Origin: Sediminispirochaeta smaragdinae DSM 11293
GTDB lineage: Bacteria; Spirochaetota; Spirochaetia; DSM-16054; Sediminispirochaetaceae
Reading direction: 5' to 3'
NCBI RefSeq assembly: GCF_000143985.1
Contig: NC_014364.1
Location: 3,782,001-3,846,000, forward strand
DNA: 64,000 bases
In this document: one piece after another, positions 54,848 to 63,452 of the stretch
Numbering within the stretch: the stretch's first letter is position 1
How the letters are laid out: each line of letters opens with the position of its first letter
Notes under the pieces: model-generated
Told to the model about the DNA's origin: nothing
The model's input: only the letters and a program-made list of their open reading frames with translations
Database searches by the model: none
Program-made: the position numbers and the translations under genes

Positions 54848-55823
54848 GTTTTACTCCCGTAATGATTTCGATATGTTCGTGGAGGGCCATGAGTGCAGCC
54901 CCCTTCTCTACCCAGCAAGGATCGTCGACAAAACGAACCGACCCCTTCGGCGCTTCCGCATCCCCAGAACGCTCCAATCTCCTTTTCGCCTCCTCGTCGA
55001 GAACACCGGAGATGAATATTGCGTCAACATCCAGAAAGCGCCCCAAAAGCCTGCCGAGCCGCAGCACCTGAAGGGCGATATCCCCCTCCAGCGGCCACAG
55101 CCCTTCATCCAGCTCACCGGCCCCGCCCTCCGAACCACGGTACAGCCTTCCGTCGAGAAAGATACCGCTTCCGATGGTGGGGACATTGCCGTAGACCAAA
55201 AGATGAAGCAGGTTCGGACGCTCACTATCGAGCAAAGAGGCATCGGCCAGGGCGGCGGCATTCGCATCATTGTCGGAACAGATAAGCGAACAGTGTGCCT
55301 GATCGGCCAGAAGCCCCGGGACCTCCCCGAGGTTCCAGGGAAAATGGGAGGAGGAACCGACTCGTCCTCCACCGGAGACCACCGAAGAGGCTGCGAAGCC
55401 GATCCCCCGAAGGGGTATGGTGGAAGATGCGGAGCCAAGCCACCGTGCAACTTCCGCCAGCTCGGCCAAAACATCCGCTTCGCCCATTCCCGCCAGGGAG
55501 AGTGTTCGGCGGTCGGATTCCTGCAAGCCCGGAGTAAAAAGCGATGCGGTCACCCGATCATGGGCAAGGTAGATGCCTCCGAAACTCCCGTAGCCGGGAT
55601 CGAGTTCCACAAGGGTTGCCTTCCTTCCCCCGGAACTGCCGCTCTCTCCCCTGCCGACTTCCCGGATAATGCCCCAGTCAAGGAGCTCTTTCATCCTGAT
55701 GCTGACCGTCGAGGTGTAGAGTGAAAGAGCGGTGGCAAGAGCGCTGCGACTGGCAAAGCCACGCTTTTGCAATTCGCCGATAATACGGAGGATTGTCTGT
55801 GCCTTTCGATCTTGCTGGTACAT
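54837..55823 (-). CDS. ROK-family transcriptional regulator
   Basis: 328 residues. The N-terminal winged helix (GFASRSALATALSLYTSTVSIRMKELLDWG) is followed by an ROK sugar-kinase-like domain (CSDNDANAAALADASL, EGGAGELDEG). The zinc-binding motif with its HxxCxCGxxGC cysteines, common in NagC and Mlc, is missing. This suggests a regulator that binds a sugar effector without zinc. First gene of the operon that it probably controls. Confidence 0.85.
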   Translation of the reverse strand: MYQQDRKAQTILRIIGELQKRGFASRSALATALSLYTSTVSIRMKELLDWGIIREVGRGESGSSGGRKATLVELDPGYGSFGGIYLAHDRVTASLFTPGLQESDRRTLSLAGMGEADVLAELAEVARWLGSASSTIPLRGIGFAASSVVSGGGRVGSSSHFPWNLGEVPGLLADQAHCSLICSDNDANAAALADASLLDSERPNLLHLLVYGNVPTIGSGIFLDGRLYRGSEGGAGELDEGLWPLEGDIALQVLRLGRLLGRFLDVDAIFISGVLDEEAKRRLERSGDAEAPKGSVRFVDDPCWVEKGAALMALHEHIEIITGVKHEG

Positions 55824-55943
55824 CCGTTATTGGTTTCCTCAATGAGTGAACTAATAGAAGTATAGGGGCTTTTCTCCTTGCCGTCAAGAAAGATCTCAGG
55901 GATGCGGCTGCAAAAAAGCGGGTAACACTGTACTATAAGCGTT

Positions 55944-57650
55944 ATGAACAGAGGCTCCATACATACCATACGACACATATTTCTTTCCGATCGGCGTTTT
56001 GAAGACGAAGGGCTTCCGGAAGAACTTTTTGAGCATTTCCTTGGAGGAAGCGGCATAGCCGCAGAACTCTTTTCACTATTTCCAAGCGCAAGCCTTTTTA
56101 TCGCTCCGGGATTACTGACGGGTAGCTCTCTCCCCTTTTCCGGCGGATGGAGCGCCGTAATGCTCGCGAAAAAGAATGGCTCCCGGCCCATGCTTCTTGA
56201 AACCTTTGGCCAAGGGAGTTTCGGGAAAAGTATCGCAAGCTGCGGCTTGGACGGTCTTTTATTTCACGGTATCTCCCCGGAAAGCACAATCCTCCACATT
56301 AGCCCGAACAAAGTCCGTTTTTTCTCAACGCCCTTAGCCATCGATTTGAATGATCCCATCGAACTCGAGCAGAGACTCCTCGAAGATATGGCAGGGAAGG
56401 GGAAAGAGGGGGCTGTGCTCTGTATCGGAAAGGCGGCACGGGAAGGCAATCCGTCGGCAGCCCTTGTTCACGAGGGAAGGACACTTCCCGCCGGAGGCGG
56501 AACAGGGCTCTTTTTGGGTTCATTGAAGCTTACGGCCATAACAATCGAAAGGGGAGGACAGCAACGTCTTCCTGTCGAGAAGGAAGCGTTTAAGAATCTT
56601 GCCGAGACAAGTGAAGCGACCATCCGGGACCTCGTGACACGGAAAGGCGTTGCCGCTTTTATGCCCACAGGAGCCAGGGGGCTCCTTCTGGTACGGATGG
56701 CCGGATACCTCCCCATTCGGCCGAGGGTCGACGACCGTATGCTCCTGCCCTTTGTCGAGGGGCTCGGAACCGTGGGGCTGCTTGCCCCTGCCCTTGCGGC
56801 CGGGCTCATCCCCGAAGGGAAAGGGGAAGGGAAAATGCACAGAAAGGAGGCTCTCCTCTTTCGAAAAATGACCACCGGCGGTTGTAAGGGCTGCCCCTTT
56901 CCCTGTACCGGCCAACTACGGATCGAAGGAAGATACGGAGAGATGAGCATGCCAGATTACGTCGACCTGGCCGTTCCGATCTCCCTGCTCGGCATCCGTC
57001 ATACCGCCGACGCCCTCCAGTTCGTCGAACACGCAAGAAGAAGGGGCATGGATCCCGCCTCTGCGGCAAAAGGATTGTTTCGCCTCATAGAAGAAAAAAG
57101 TATCCGCCCTGGTGACATCGATGCCGTTTTGGAATTCCTTGATAAGCCGTCGGAACATCAGGTTCCGGACCATCCTAATCTCTTTCCCTTTTCCTTCGAC
57201 CCTTTGGCCGCATTAACACCCCATATAGACACCATACGGGATCGAAACGTCCCCTTTACCCTCGCCGAATATCAGATCGGTACGTGGTGGAAACAGATCA
57301 AAGGACTTCCAAGACCCGCCATGTTGTATCACAAAAAGGAGGACTTTTGGGTTGAAAGGGAGAAGGCCACTATCGCCATTGCCGTTGCACAGCGGAACCA
57401 TCTGCTTGTCGCTGCGGGAATCTGTCATCAGGCCCGGCTGATAAGCGAAAAACATTTCCCGCTTTTCTCCCTGCTTAATGCATTCACAGGCCTGGAGCGA
57501 ACGCCCAAGGGCTATCTGGAAATGGGAAAACGCATCATGGAAAGGAGAAAAGAACTCTTTCCACTGCCTCCTATCAAGGTCGAAGATGAGCGGATAGCCG
57601 GAATTCTCTCCTTTGTCGACGAACCCGTTGATAAACTTCTCTTGACATAA
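55944..57650 (+). CDS. Divergent aldehyde ferredoxin oxidoreductase family protein
   Basis: 568 residues. The N-terminal AOR domain keeps FLGGSGIAAELF and APGLLTGSSLPFSGG. The [4Fe-4S] cysteines are at about 314, 317, 321 (CKGCPFPC) and 494 (AAGICHQA). In the AOR family two DxxGL(D/C) motifs bind the tungstopterin; here they read SLLGIR (about 347-352) and VAAGIC, so the key aspartates are replaced. It may bind a modified cofactor or have lost redox activity. The ATG has no Shine-Dalgarno sequence, and a TACTAT lies 7 nt upstream. Confidence 0.8.
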   Translation: MNRGSIHTIRHIFLSDRRFEDEGLPEELFEHFLGGSGIAAELFSLFPSASLFIAPGLLTGSSLPFSGGWSAVMLAKKNGSRPMLLETFGQGSFGKSIASCGLDGLLFHGISPESTILHISPNKVRFFSTPLAIDLNDPIELEQRLLEDMAGKGKEGAVLCIGKAAREGNPSAALVHEGRTLPAGGGTGLFLGSLKLTAITIERGGQQRLPVEKEAFKNLAETSEATIRDLVTRKGVAAFMPTGARGLLLVRMAGYLPIRPRVDDRMLLPFVEGLGTVGLLAPALAAGLIPEGKGEGKMHRKEALLFRKMTTGGCKGCPFPCTGQLRIEGRYGEMSMPDYVDLAVPISLLGIRHTADALQFVEHARRRGMDPASAAKGLFRLIEEKSIRPGDIDAVLEFLDKPSEHQVPDHPNLFPFSFDPLAALTPHIDTIRDRNVPFTLAEYQIGTWWKQIKGLPRPAMLYHKKEDFWVEREKATIAIAVAQRNHLLVAAGICHQARLISEKHFPLFSLLNAFTGLERTPKGYLEMGKRIMERRKELFPLPPIKVEDERIAGILSFVDEPVDKLLLT

Positions 57651-57651
57651 G

Positions 57652-57680
57652 CGTGAAAATCATGCATCCTCATTTTCACG
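57652..57680 (+). terminator. Hairpin after AOR-like gene
   Basis: CGTGAAAAT (57652-57660) pairs with ATTTTCACG (57672-57680) around an 11-nt loop, directly after the stop of the AOR-like gene and before the tRNA. No T-run follows, so termination is uncertain. Confidence 0.45.
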
Positions 57681-57690
57681 TTACCGATGT

Positions 57691-57764
57691 GGGGGCGTGG
57701 CGAAGTTGGTTATCGCGCCGGCCTGTCAAGCCGGAGATCGCGGGTTCAAGCCCCGTCGCTCCCG
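57691..57764 (+). tRNA. tRNA-Asp (anticodon GTC)
   Basis: 74 nt fold into a full cloverleaf. The acceptor stem is GGGGGCG/CGCTCCC with one G-T pair, the D stem GCGA/TCGC, the anticodon stem CCGGC/GCCGG around loop CTGTCAA, and the T arm GCGGG-TTCAAGC-CCCGT. The discriminator is G, as expected for Asp. The CCA end is not encoded. Confidence 0.96.
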
Positions 57765-57782
57765 AAAGATTACGATGGATGG

Positions 57783-57807
57783 ACCGCCTGTCAGAGGCGG
57801 TTTTTTT
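57783..57807 (+). terminator. Intrinsic terminator after tRNA-Asp
   Basis: ACCGCCT (57783-57789) and AGGCGGT (57795-57801) form a 7-bp stem with loop GTCAG, followed by a T7 run (57801-57807). It ends the tRNA transcript. Confidence 0.9.
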
Positions 57808-57914
57808 GTCGATATCCATTTCTTCTTCCGGCCGGATATGAGTTTTTTGTTAAAATTCTTCTCATCATCACGCAGAGAATTGACCTTGGGCGGTCTCTTA
57901 TAATAGGAAGTAGT

Positions 57915-58349
57915 ATGGGAAACGGGGAAACGGTACGGGTACTTGTCGTCTGCATCCATAATAGCGCACGCAGCCAAATGGCAGAAACCTATCTAAACGC
58001 CATGGGCCATGGAAAGGTCGAAGCCGAGAGTGCGGGATTGGAGCCGGGGAAGCTTAACCCCATAGTCGTACGGGCCATGAAGGAAGATGGTTACGACATT
58101 TCAGGCAACACCACGAAGAGTGTTTTCGATTTCCGCAAGGAAGGGCGTCGTTACGATTACGTTATAGCGGTCTGCGACAAAGAGGCGGAGGAACGGTGTC
58201 CCATCTTTCCCGGAGCAGGGAAGCGACTTCACTGGCCCTTTGGAGACCCTTCAAGTTTTCAGGGTACTGAAGAGGAAAAGCTGGCCTATACGAGAAAAAT
58301 CAGGGATGAGATAAAAGAAGAAGTTCAGCTTTTCTTATCCCGCTTATGA
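57915..58349 (+). CDS. Arsenate reductase (thioredoxin type) / low-MW phosphatase-like protein
   Basis: 144 residues from the ATG at 57915 (AGGAAG upstream). The phosphatase-type loop CIHNSARSQ at residues 13-21 and two more cysteines at about 87 and 95 (VCDKEAEERCP) match the thioredoxin-coupled ArsC fold. The last two are usually seven residues apart; here eight. It would reduce arsenate via a cysteine relay. No ars genes are adjacent. It converges on, and overlaps by 25 bp, the diguanylate cyclase gene. Confidence 0.85.
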   Translation: MGNGETVRVLVVCIHNSARSQMAETYLNAMGHGKVEAESAGLEPGKLNPIVVRAMKEDGYDISGNTTKSVFDFRKEGRRYDYVIAVCDKEAEERCPIFPGAGKRLHWPFGDPSSFQGTEEEKLAYTRKIRDEIKEEVQLFLSRL

Positions 58350-60169
58350 CGATACATCCGCTGATCGGCACAATTGACCAGCTGATCCACCAAAACCTCT
58401 ATCTCAAGCTCATTTTGTGTGGAGGCGGGTTCAAAGAAACTGTAGCCTATACTGACACTAAGAGGAATCCCTTCCGAGATTACCGCCTCCCGTGCGAGTT
58501 CTTCATCGATTCTTATACGAAGCTGCTTTGCCGCATCCGGTGTACAGTTGGGATGGATGAGTAAAAACTCATCGCCGCCAAGACGACAAATAACATCCCC
58601 GCTTCGAAGAATCCGTTTCATTACTGCGGTAATCCTCGTAATAAGGCGGTCCCCTGCCTCATGGCCAAGGGTATCATTAACCAACTTGAGTCTGTCGATA
58701 TCGGCAAAACCGACCGTAAGAGGAAGCCGCTCCCGTTTAGAACGATGAAGCTCTTTCTCAAGCATTGCCAGACCGACCCGACGGTTGTAGACCCCGGTTA
58801 ATTCATCGTAGGTCGCATACTCGGAGAGCCGCATCTGGGCCTGGTGACGAAGGGTAACATCGACAAGCGAAAAAAGCACCTCCCCCGACTCTTCGACCAT
58901 TGAGGCATAACCTTCCACCCATAACCGCTTGCCAGTTCGGGTAAGCAGCTGAAAGACTATGCGGGGATCATCGACATTAAAGGTACGAAACAGGGCAAGC
59001 CTCGCCTTCAGCCGCACATGCTCGCTTTCGGCAACAAGAATAAAAAAATCGGGAAAAGAGAGAAGCTCTTCCAGTGAATATCCGGTAAGCGAAGAGGCCT
59101 GGGGGTTAGCATAGCTGATGGCCCTGCCATAAAAAACAAAAACCGCCACGGGACTGTGCTCTGCATAGGCTCGGAACCGACTCTCGCTTTGGATGAGTTT
59201 CTGCTGCTGAAGCATTCTTGCATGAACATCCTGATGGATTCCGTGCATCTCCAGGGGAGAGCCGTCACACCCTCTTCTGGTGACCATGCCCTTAGAGCTG
59301 ATCCAGCGATAGCTGCCGTCATCGGTTTCAAGACGAAATATCTGCTCGTAGCTCTCCTTTCCCGGTTGAAGGGCTTCTTTTATCTTTTGGGCTGCAATGT
59401 GACGATCGGCACGGTGCATCATCGCCAAAAGCTCCTCAAAGCGGAGTGTCGATACAGGCTTACGATTGAGCATGGAAAACCAACGATCGTCGGCTTCAAG
59501 ACAATCCGTTCCGATATCCCAGCTCCAGAAACCGAGGCCTGCTCCCTCCATGGCAAGGTTTATTTTTTCCCGCTTCTTCTTGATATCAAGCACATCCCGA
59601 AATCGATGGAAGCTAAGTATCCAACGCATAGCCGAAGCCATGAGTCCCATGAGGCCCAAAGCGACCCAAAGAGCCCGATTCAGGTCGGCAAACTGATCTG
59701 AAGCATGAAAGATAAGAGCACCTGCCAGATACACGGGAATGATAAAAAACGGGTGGAGTAAGAAGATCGAAGAGACCAGCAGATAGCAGCTCATGAACAA
59801 AACCGAAGAAAAGAGAGAAAGCCCTGAGTAGTGGCAAAATAAGACCACCCAGGTAAAAAGAAGCAGAATCGAAACATGGAGGAGCGTATGTCCCCACTTC
59901 GCGGCATGACGGGGAGAGTGAAAAATGATGAAGCAGGAACCTAAGACCATGATGATAGATAGGAAAAGGACCGGAAGATAAAATATCACGGTGCTGCCGT
60001 CGAACAGGCAAAAAACAATCCAGATTAAAACGGAAAGATGTAAAAGGATGGAAAAATGGAAAAGAGAATGTGCATTTGTCTCACGATTGTAGGCAACAAA
60101 CTCCCTCCGGTGTTGAGAATAGGGAGACAACAGTATTCGACATTCGGCAGTCAACCTGCTCAGCATCAT
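58325..60169 (-). CDS. Membrane-anchored PAS-GGDEF diguanylate cyclase
   Basis: About 614 residues from the ATG at 60169 (AGGGA upstream). Five to six membrane helices (about 40-185) are followed by two PAS/PAC domains (to about 450) and a GGDEF domain with an intact active site (CRLGGDEFLLIHP) preceded by YDELTGVYNRR. It would make cyclic di-GMP in response to a signal sensed by the PAS or membrane domain. No EAL domain is present. Confidence 0.92.
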   Translation of the reverse strand: MMLSRLTAECRILLSPYSQHRREFVAYNRETNAHSLFHFSILLHLSVLIWIVFCLFDGSTVIFYLPVLFLSIIMVLGSCFIIFHSPRHAAKWGHTLLHVSILLLFTWVVLFCHYSGLSLFSSVLFMSCYLLVSSIFLLHPFFIIPVYLAGALIFHASDQFADLNRALWVALGLMGLMASAMRWILSFHRFRDVLDIKKKREKINLAMEGAGLGFWSWDIGTDCLEADDRWFSMLNRKPVSTLRFEELLAMMHRADRHIAAQKIKEALQPGKESYEQIFRLETDDGSYRWISSKGMVTRRGCDGSPLEMHGIHQDVHARMLQQQKLIQSESRFRAYAEHSPVAVFVFYGRAISYANPQASSLTGYSLEELLSFPDFFILVAESEHVRLKARLALFRTFNVDDPRIVFQLLTRTGKRLWVEGYASMVEESGEVLFSLVDVTLRHQAQMRLSEYATYDELTGVYNRRVGLAMLEKELHRSKRERLPLTVGFADIDRLKLVNDTLGHEAGDRLITRITAVMKRILRSGDVICRLGGDEFLLIHPNCTPDAAKQLRIRIDEELAREAVISEGIPLSVSIGYSFFEPASTQNELEIEVLVDQLVNCADQRMYRHKRDKKS

Positions 60170-60249
60170 AGAATCCCTGCGATTCTCCCTACATTGCCTA
60201 TTTTTTCCATATGGTAAGATTAATGGATTATAGCGTAGTGTCAAGCACC

Positions 60250-60642
60250 TCACCGGCCGGGGAGAAGCGCTTCTATCCGCTCCCTAGGCTGGGGACCGAC
60301 AAGGAATTCGGCTATCTTGCCATCTCGGACAAGTACGGTCGAGGGGGTTCCCATTACACCGAATTTCCGGGCCGTAGCCATGTCGTTTGAAATATTCACT
60401 TTAAAGACATTCTTTCTTGTAGAAGAAAATTCATCAAATAGGGGGGTCATAGGTTTGCAGGCGCCACATCCGTCGCTATAAAAATAGAAGAGAGCAGCTC
60501 CTCCGTTTTTCAGAGCCCGATCATACTTACCGCTTAACTCCGGAGCCGGTTTTCCCTTTTTCATCCTCATTTTCAATACCATCCCATATTGAAGAACAAA
60601 GAAGAATCCAATCGCAATAAGAACACCGATTAGTAGATTCAT
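60250..60642 (-). CDS. Membrane-anchored thioredoxin-like protein
   Basis: 130 residues. One N-terminal hydrophobic helix (about 3-22) anchors a thioredoxin fold with active site CGAC (SDGCGACKPMTPLFDEF) and the cis-Pro segment VMGTPSTVLV. The CxxC differs from CGPC, so reduction potential may differ. Depending on orientation, it would act on the cell surface or at the cytoplasmic face. GGAGG lies before the ATG. Confidence 0.87.
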   Translation of the reverse strand: MNLLIGVLIAIGFFFVLQYGMVLKMRMKKGKPAPELSGKYDRALKNGGAALFYFYSDGCGACKPMTPLFDEFSSTRKNVFKVNISNDMATARKFGVMGTPSTVLVRDGKIAEFLVGPQPRERIEALLPGR

Positions 60643-60741
60643 AGCGAACCTCCAAAATTAGTTTTACTTAATATATAATTTTATATATATACTTGTCAAT
60701 GCGTCATGGGCAAAGCCACGCCCATGCGTTATACTATACGT

Positions 60742-61749
60742 ATGCTAATATATTATCAGGACATAGCACCGCTTTCGGATTTCGGTATCGGGATCCCTGT
60801 TTCAGACATTCGGGCACCCAAATGCATTGAATATCTTTCCGGTCTGCCGGAAATCCGTCCCCATCTTGAGGCATTAATCTGCAAAGAACACGAGGAAAGC
60901 ATCAGCCGCACGGATGTAGCAAGAGTCCATACACCGAACTACGTGAAGCGGATCTTCGAGGAAGAACGGGAGAGCACTCTTATTGAAGCCTTCGAACTTC
61001 TTGACGAGAAGGGAAACTATAACCGTTACGATCCGTCAAAAGCCAAACGTCCCCTTAAAGAACTCTTCGACACACTCCTTGTGAAAACGGCCGGAACCTA
61101 TCAGTGCGCAAAAAGTGCCCTGGAATCGGGTTTCTGCTTTTACTTCGGCGGAGGATTCCACCACGCTCATCCCGACTTCGGTCACGGATTCTGCCTGATA
61201 AACGACATCATGATTGCCGCAAGACGGCTCATGGCGGAAAGGCGTGTCGAAAGTGTTTGGGTGATCGATGTGGATGCCCACAAAGGTGACGGGAGCGCTG
61301 CAATTGCACATTCCGATCCATCAATCAGGACCCTGAGCATCCATATGGGCGCAGGATGGCCTCTGGACGGACTCGAATTCGGCCCGGACGGCACACAGCA
61401 TCCCTCCTTTATTCCCAGCGATATCGATATCCCTGTCTTCGAGGGGGAGGAGCACCTTTACAACCAAGCCCTTGCCGAGGGGCTGGAAAAACTCGACGCA
61501 TTCATGAAGCCGGATCTTGCCATCGTGGTCTCGGGTTCCGATCCTTACGAAAAGGATACCCTCCCCTCTTCGGCGAAGTTACAGCTGACGCTCGAACAGA
61601 TGGCCGAACGGGACCGCCTTGTCTATGATTTTTTGAAAGAGCGCAGGATTCCCGCCGCCTATCTTATGGCAGGGAGCTATAGCCCTGAATCCTGGCGGGT
61701 CTATGCTGCTTTGCTGGAGTTGGCACTCAAGGACCGCCTCAAAAGCTGA
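60742..61749 (+). CDS. Histone deacetylase-family (class II-like) amidohydrolase
   Basis: About 335 residues from the ATG at 60742. The zinc-site motifs of the arginase/HDAC fold are intact: FYFGGGFHHAHPDFGHGFCLIND, WVIDVDAHKGDGSA and VVSGSDPYEKDTLP. It may hydrolyse an acetylated polyamine or another N-acetyl substrate. A -10 TATACT at 60730-60735 with TGGGCA (60707-60712) would start the message on the ATG. In-frame ATGs at 60706 and 60724 lie within this promoter. Confidence 0.85.
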   Translation: MLIYYQDIAPLSDFGIGIPVSDIRAPKCIEYLSGLPEIRPHLEALICKEHEESISRTDVARVHTPNYVKRIFEEERESTLIEAFELLDEKGNYNRYDPSKAKRPLKELFDTLLVKTAGTYQCAKSALESGFCFYFGGGFHHAHPDFGHGFCLINDIMIAARRLMAERRVESVWVIDVDAHKGDGSAAIAHSDPSIRTLSIHMGAGWPLDGLEFGPDGTQHPSFIPSDIDIPVFEGEEHLYNQALAEGLEKLDAFMKPDLAIVVSGSDPYEKDTLPSSAKLQLTLEQMAERDRLVYDFLKERRIPAAYLMAGSYSPESWRVYAALLELALKDRLKS

Positions 61750-61807
61750 GCATCCCCGAATCTCCAAGTCCGAAGGAAAGAGAGACAAGGGTAATGCCCA
61801 GCAAGCA

Positions 61808-62137
61808 CTATTTCCTTAGGCCGATGGCATCGGCTACCCTGGAAGCAAGAGCACAAAGAATCGTTTCGTCGTCGTCCCCGGCACAGCGATTCGCTTTTAT
61901 GGTCCCGCAGACGCTACAGCGGTGAAGCACCATTATCTCCCCGTCGTTCTTGCTCCAGATTGCAATGGGTTCCATGGCACCGCCGCAGAGGCTTGCCCGG
62001 TCCCCCGGACGAATATCGACATGCCGGCTCCAGAGGCAGAAGGGGCAGTGGTTTCGGTGTCTGGTTCCCCAGGAATAGGCAGGAACGGGCGCTCCGCAGT
62101 GAATGCACCGAAAGCCGGAAGCTGTATCAGCGGCCAT
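61808..62137 (-). CDS. RNHCP domain-containing protein
   Basis: 109 residues from the ATG at 62137, behind GGAGGGGAGG. It contains the signature RNHCPFCLWSRHVD and further CxxC pairs (CIHCG, CSVCGTIKANRCAG), consistent with a zinc-ribbon protein. The function of this family is unknown. It overlaps the end of rsgA by 11 bp, so they are co-transcribed. Confidence 0.85.
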   Translation of the reverse strand: MAADTASGFRCIHCGAPVPAYSWGTRHRNHCPFCLWSRHVDIRPGDRASLCGGAMEPIAIWSKNDGEIMVLHRCSVCGTIKANRCAGDDDETILCALASRVADAIGLRK

Positions 62138-63218
62138 CGAAGCCTCCCCTCCGTCCCTCTTTCCGCATGGTATAGCGAAGCCTGCCGAAGCGCCGGTCCT
62201 TCTCCCGCCGCCTTTCACGCTCATCGACTTCTCCGGCCGAGGCCTCATGCAAAAGCTGCAGATAGTTGAGATAACGATCCTGTTCGATCTCTCCGGCTAA
62301 AAGCGCTTTTCTTACCGCGCAGCCCGGTTCATTGCGATGGGTGCAGTCCGAAAAACGACACGCTTCGGCCAAACGTGCAATATCATCAAAGGAAGCCTCT
62401 GTCGATGCCTCGCTGCCGGTAATACCTACCGATCGGACCCCCGGCGTATCGATGACCAAAGCACCGGAAGGAATGCGGAAGAGTACCCGTTCCGTGGTGG
62501 TGTGCCTTCCCCGTCCGTCACTGTCGCGAACCGCTGAGGTCCTTGCCATCGAGCTTCCGAGAAGGAGATTGATAAGGGTGGATTTTCCCGCTCCGCTGAT
62601 GCCGGTCAGGGCGATAGTTCTTCCAGGAAGAAAAAGATCGCTAAGCTCTCCGGCCCCCGTTCCGGAAATCGAGTCCACAAGGTAGATGGGAAGCTCTCCG
62701 AAACGAGCGGCAGCCCTTCTTTTGTAGGCCTCAGGCTCATCGACAAGATCGATCTTTGTAAGAATCAGGGCGCCCTGTGCCCCCCCGCTTTGAACATTGG
62801 CAAGGAAACGCTCGATCCGACGAAGGTTGAGGCCTTTCGCGATGGAAGAAACGATTCCTATCACATCAACGTTTGCCGCGCTCAGATCCTCGTCGCCGCA
62901 GCTGCGGCGATGCAGAACCGTGGCACGGGGCAGGATTCCCTCAATGCGAAAATGAGCGGGATCGTCGGTGGAAGAGAGGGCACACCAGTCTCCTATCACC
63001 GGCATAGGCTGTACTCCGAGATCAAGGAGGTAGCGGAAGCTCCCGGAAAGGGTCAACGCTGCTTCACCACCGGGATGGATTCCCCGATAGCGCTCTCTGC
63101 CGTCACGGACGACTCTGGCAGGTATCAATCCCTGACATCGATAGGGTTCGAAATTTTCGGCAAAACGGCTATTCCAGCCATATTGCTCGAGAAGATGTAT
63201 ATTGTCGGAATAATGCAA
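62127..63218 (-). CDS. rsgA: Ribosome small-subunit-dependent GTPase A
   Basis: 363 residues from a TTG at 63218; an in-frame TGA just upstream and the conserved start HLLEQYGWN leave little choice. The order is an OB-fold domain, a circularly permuted GTPase (G4 LTKIDLVDE before G1 GISGAGKSTLIN and G3 DTPGVR) and a C-terminal zinc knuckle (CRFSDCTHRNEPGC). It acts in late 30S maturation. Confidence 0.94.
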   Translation of the reverse strand: MHYSDNIHLLEQYGWNSRFAENFEPYRCQGLIPARVVRDGRERYRGIHPGGEAALTLSGSFRYLLDLGVQPMPVIGDWCALSSTDDPAHFRIEGILPRATVLHRRSCGDEDLSAANVDVIGIVSSIAKGLNLRRIERFLANVQSGGAQGALILTKIDLVDEPEAYKRRAAARFGELPIYLVDSISGTGAGELSDLFLPGRTIALTGISGAGKSTLINLLLGSSMARTSAVRDSDGRGRHTTTERVLFRIPSGALVIDTPGVRSVGITGSEASTEASFDDIARLAEACRFSDCTHRNEPGCAVRKALLAGEIEQDRYLNYLQLLHEASAGEVDERERRREKDRRFGRLRYTMRKEGRRGGFDGR

Positions 63219-63241
63219 TGGTTTCCATCCGTAGAAAGAGG

Positions 63242-63376
63242 TTCATATACGAAAGGCATACCGCCTAACGGTCAGAATCTCCCCGGAATGGAATGAGTGT
63301 ATATGAAAAAGTACCTACCTCACTCCCCCATTCCGGGGATACTCACCGAGATAGCGTTCCTGGTTTTCATATACAC
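63242..63376. repeat. Nested inverted repeats between lnt and rsgA
   Basis: CCCCGGAATG (63281-63290) and its complement (63329-63338) form one repeat, extended outward by GAGTG/CACTC to about 19 bp. GTGTATATGAAAA (63297-63309) and its complement (63364-63376) form a second, interleaved with the first. TTCATATAC appears three times (63242, 63299 inverted, 63366). No ORF is present in this 234-bp gap. Confidence 0.6.
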
Positions 63377-63452
63377 TTCCTTTCCGCACCATTGTGCATA
63401 AGATTTATTGCAATAATGATAGCTCGACGGCAGGCGTTGGTCAAGGCCTTTA

